A stretch of DNA of 15,385 nt from JAWLDA01 sp041686855. Its GTDB lineage: Bacteria > Bacillota > Limnochordia > DTU080 > RSA5. The notes under the pieces are model-generated. The model was given only the letters and a program-made list of their open reading frames with translations. It was not told the DNA's origin and searched no databases. The stretch lies in NCBI GenBank assembly GCA_041686855.1, contig JAWLDA010000027.1, positions 1-15,385 of the forward strand. Reading direction: 5' to 3'. Below are positions 13,529 through 15,385 of the stretch, piece after piece. The first letter of the stretch is position 1. Every line of letters begins with the position of its first letter. The translations under genes were made by a program, and so were the position numbers.

Positions 13529-14776
13529 ATGCCGCACCGGTCGTTGGTCCAGTTCGTTCTCGTCGCAGTCTCTCTCGCCTTGCTCGCAGTCGTGCCCGTC
13601 TCGGGACAGAGTTCAACGTTGGAAGTGTGGATGACTTCCGGCGGGCAGTTTGAGATCACGCAAGACGTGGTGAGCGAATTCGAAAAGCGCCATCCGGGTG
13701 TCACGGTGAACGTGACTTCTGTCAGCTGGGGCGAGTACTTCGACAAAGTGCCCCTTGCCTTCGCCACGGGCGAAGCTCCCGACCTGCTCATGGCAGGAGG
13801 GAAAGGACTCTACCAGGTTGTCACGTCTGATTTCGCCCACCCCCTCAACGAGTACACGGACCGGTGGGGTCAACTCGACGATTATCCTCCTGGGGTGATT
13901 CGGGCGCTCACCCATGATGGGAAGTTGTACGGCTTGCCTTTGATGGGTCCCACCCGGCTTATGTGGTACCGTAAGGACGTCTTTGCGGAACACGGCCTCA
14001 ATTCAGAAGAGCCTCCTGAGACGTGGAGCGAGATACGCGACGCGGCGCGCCGCATCGTCCGGTATGAAGGAGACCAAGTGCGGCGCATCGGCTTCAACAT
14101 TCCGGCGGACATTGTCGACCATGCCTTTCTCACCAATGGCGTCACCTGGTACAACGAGGATTTGACGGAGCCCGCGGTCAAGACGCCGGCGGGTCTGGAA
14201 GCGCTCACGTTCTGGACCGAGTTTGGCGAGGAGATGAACTACGTCGGGCACGAGGTAAACGTAACGCGCAATATCTATAGTGGCGATGTCGGCATGATCT
14301 ATGGGTATGTCCTTCCGAGGCAGGTGCGGGAGGTAGACCCGAACTTGTTCGATGTGATCGGCGGCCCCGTCGTCATGGAGAACCGGGCGAAAGCCGGTTA
14401 CACCTACCCCGACTGGATGTACATCACCAAGCAGGCGCGCAACCCCGATCTGGCCTGGGCGTTTCTTAGCTTCCTCTCAGAGCCTGACCACCTGGCCCGC
14501 TTCTCGGCGGAACTCGGTCACCCGGCGCCAAGGCGGGGAGCGTATGAGCATCCCTTTTATCAAACCCAAGAAGGCGAAATGATGATGCGCCACTTCATCG
14601 ACGGGACGTTGCGATACGGCACAGGTTTTCCGCTCCTACCCGACCCAGGTCGCATCAACCAAATCGATCAGGGGGCGTGGCAAAGGCTCTCCTTGGGCGA
14701 GTGGTCGCCGCAAGTGGCACTCGAGTGGATCGCAGGTGAACTGAACACCATCCTGCTGCGGCTCGAGGGAGAGTAA
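13529..14776 (+). CDS. Second extracellular solute-binding protein, family 1
   Basis: This is a sugar-type binding protein of 415 aa. Residues 7-24 (VQFVLVAVSLALLAVVPV) form a signal-peptide core with a probable signal peptidase I site after VSG (26). As in the first binding protein, no lipobox cysteine is present. Family features include the mature start STLEVWMTSGG, EFEKRHPGVTVNVTSVSWGEY, GEAPDLLMAGG and YGLPLMGPTRLMWYRKDVF. ATG 13529 has GGAGG (13517-13521) 7 nt upstream. It is only distantly similar to the first binding protein by eye, so it is not a recent duplicate. It is separated from the hydrolase by 172 bp containing a long inverted repeat, so it may be expressed differently. No transport permease follows; the gene is the last of the cluster. 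Confidence 0.92.
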   Translation: MPHRSLVQFVLVAVSLALLAVVPVSGQSSTLEVWMTSGGQFEITQDVVSEFEKRHPGVTVNVTSVSWGEYFDKVPLAFATGEAPDLLMAGGKGLYQVVTSDFAHPLNEYTDRWGQLDDYPPGVIRALTHDGKLYGLPLMGPTRLMWYRKDVFAEHGLNSEEPPETWSEIRDAARRIVRYEGDQVRRIGFNIPADIVDHAFLTNGVTWYNEDLTEPAVKTPAGLEALTFWTEFGEEMNYVGHEVNVTRNIYSGDVGMIYGYVLPRQVREVDPNLFDVIGGPVVMENRAKAGYTYPDWMYITKQARNPDLAWAFLSFLSEPDHLARFSAELGHPAPRRGAYEHPFYQTQEGEMMMRHFIDGTLRYGTGFPLLPDPGRINQIDQGAWQRLSLGEWSPQVALEWIAGELNTILLRLEGE

Positions 14777-14818
14777 GTTACCACCGAAGAAGTAGCGTGT
14801 TTACGGGTCTACACTGGT

Positions 14819-14849
14819 CTTGGAGGAGGGGGGTGTCTCCTCCTCCAAG
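14819..14849 (+). terminator. Strong hairpin after the last gene of the cluster
   Basis: CTTGGAGGAGG (14819-14829) is perfectly complementary to CCTCCTCCAAG (14839-14849), with a 9-nt loop. It begins 43 bp after the stop codon of the second binding protein. The T-run of a classical terminator is missing, so termination is a likely but unproved role; protection of the transcript 3' end is another. Confidence 0.5.
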
Positions 14850-14998
14850 CCTGCGCAATGGACGAGCACGGGTGGGCGTTCGTGTGGAATACTACCTTTA
14901 ATACCTGCGAATCAACGCGGCCGAGAACCAACGTGGGCGAGGGTGCGGTTCCAAATTCGGTGCTCGACGTTTCGGATTTAAGATCCACAATGTGGTAG

Positions 14999-15027
14999 TT
15001 GACGAGTTCGTTTCACGATGTTATGAT
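14999..15027 (+). promoter_or_regulatory. rRNA operon promoter P1
   Basis: TTGACG (14999-15004) and TATGAT (15022-15027) are separated by exactly 17 bp. Each hexamer is one base off consensus. A second, equally good promoter 174 bp further on, followed by an rRNA-type leader, makes a tandem arrangement common for rrn operons. Confidence 0.65.
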
Positions 15028-15172
15028 TACAAAGTCGCTTCGAACGGCGCAGCCCACAATGGCGTGGCCGAACGAGGTGACAGAAAAGTCGCACGGGTCG
15101 TGCGGCGTGCCAACCCGGTATTCGTTCGGGTTGCGAAGTAGTGAAAGACGAACGACTTGCTAGAACATGGGT

Positions 15173-15201
15173 TTGACAAGTGGTTCAAAGGATGTTATAG
15201 T
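15173..15201 (+). promoter_or_regulatory. rRNA operon promoter P2
   Basis: A consensus TTGACA (15173-15178) is followed after 17 bp by TATAGT (15196-15201). Transcription should start near 15208, just before the GC hairpin GCCCCG-GTG-CGGGGC (15210-15224). This is the strongest promoter match in the window. Confidence 0.75.
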
Positions 15202-15385
15202 TAGAATCTGCCCCGGTGCGGGGCGGTGAGCGCCTCGAGAGTTGAGGAGCACAGGTCTTCGAAGACTCCGATGAGAGTCGGACAAGACGTTGGACCTTGA
15301 AAACTAAACAGCGTGCGTGGATGATCGAAAGGGTCCTAAAGAAAGTCAAGACCTTGTCACCTTGACAAGCTCAGGGTGACATCCA
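15202..15385 (+). other. Probable 16S rRNA precursor leader, 16S itself beyond the window
   Basis: Downstream of P2 lie compact hairpins: GCCCCG/CGGGGC (15210-15224), the palindrome GTCTTCGAAGAC (15255-15266), and GACTC/GAGTC (15264-15279). Then comes GACCTTGAAAACTAAACAGC (15293-15312), very like the boxA-type tract that precedes 16S genes in Firmicutes. The conserved 16S 5' end is not seen, so identification is by leader features only. Confidence 0.6.
15355..15381. repeat. REP-like palindromic element at the end of the rRNA leader
   Basis: TGTCACCTTGA (15355-15365) pairs with TCAGGGTGACA (15371-15381) over 11 bp, including one G-U pair, around CAAGC. The shape and the segment GACAAGCTCAGGGTGAC recall the interspersed palindrome family found in many environmental genomes. 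A shorter competing hairpin, CTTGTCA-CCT-TGACAAG, is at 15353-15369. Confidence 0.4.

Noticed and set aside
15310..15385. Start of 16S rRNA within the window
   Set aside because: The conserved 16S 5' sequence is not present; only a leader is visible.

Overview
The window looks like a chromosomal segment of a moderately GC-rich member of the Bacillota (Firmicutes). The evidence is strong Shine-Dalgarno (SD) sequences, several GTG starts, and a right edge that is an rRNA-operon promoter/leader region: two TTGAC-type promoters with 17-bp spacers, then the CTTGAAAACT tract usual ahead of Firmicute 16S genes. No 16S sequence is inside the window, so placement below phylum is not possible. Two solute-binding proteins with plain signal peptides and no lipobox are unusual for a monoderm, so a deep-branching or diderm Firmicute is possible.

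Region 1 (1-2400) is a broken type I-C CRISPR locus. On the minus strand, cas3 keeps its HD nuclease and helicase Walker A motif but stops after 300 codons. The break coincides with what looks like the end of an IS256-type insertion sequence, whose transposase N-terminus runs off the left edge. Divergent from it is a short plus-strand array (five 32-bp repeats, four spacers, degenerate last repeat) with a leader of repeats and hairpins. About 580 bp without a convincing gene follows, containing a good promoter-like sequence just past the array.

Region 2 (2401-3921) is one 506-aa protein I cannot assign. It has a winged-helix-like N-terminus and a C-terminal part resembling the core-binding domain of tyrosine recombinases, without the catalytic domain.

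Region 3 (4017-14776) is a run of eight plus-strand genes: an FAD-dependent oxidoreductase, a BNR/Asp-box sialidase-like protein, a membrane fatty-acid desaturase, a phytanoyl-CoA dioxygenase-type Fe(II)/2-oxoglutarate enzyme, a Gfo/Idh/MocA dehydrogenase, an extracellular sugar-binding protein, a double-domain alpha/beta hydrolase, and a second sugar-binding protein. Apart from the desaturase, the set reads as an uptake-and-breakdown cluster for a decorated carbohydrate: capture outside the cell, ester removal, and oxidation of the sugar. No ABC permease, ATPase, kinase, aldolase or regulator is present, so the pathway is incomplete here. The desaturase does not fit and has its own short leader reading frame.

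Region 4 (14777-15385) holds a strong hairpin and then the rRNA-operon control region, with a palindromic REP-like element at the extreme right end.

The points most worth following are the IS-interrupted cas3 with its SD in a hairpin loop, the tandem hydrolase whose first copy has lost its triad, the unassigned 506-aa protein, and the orphan pair of binding proteins.
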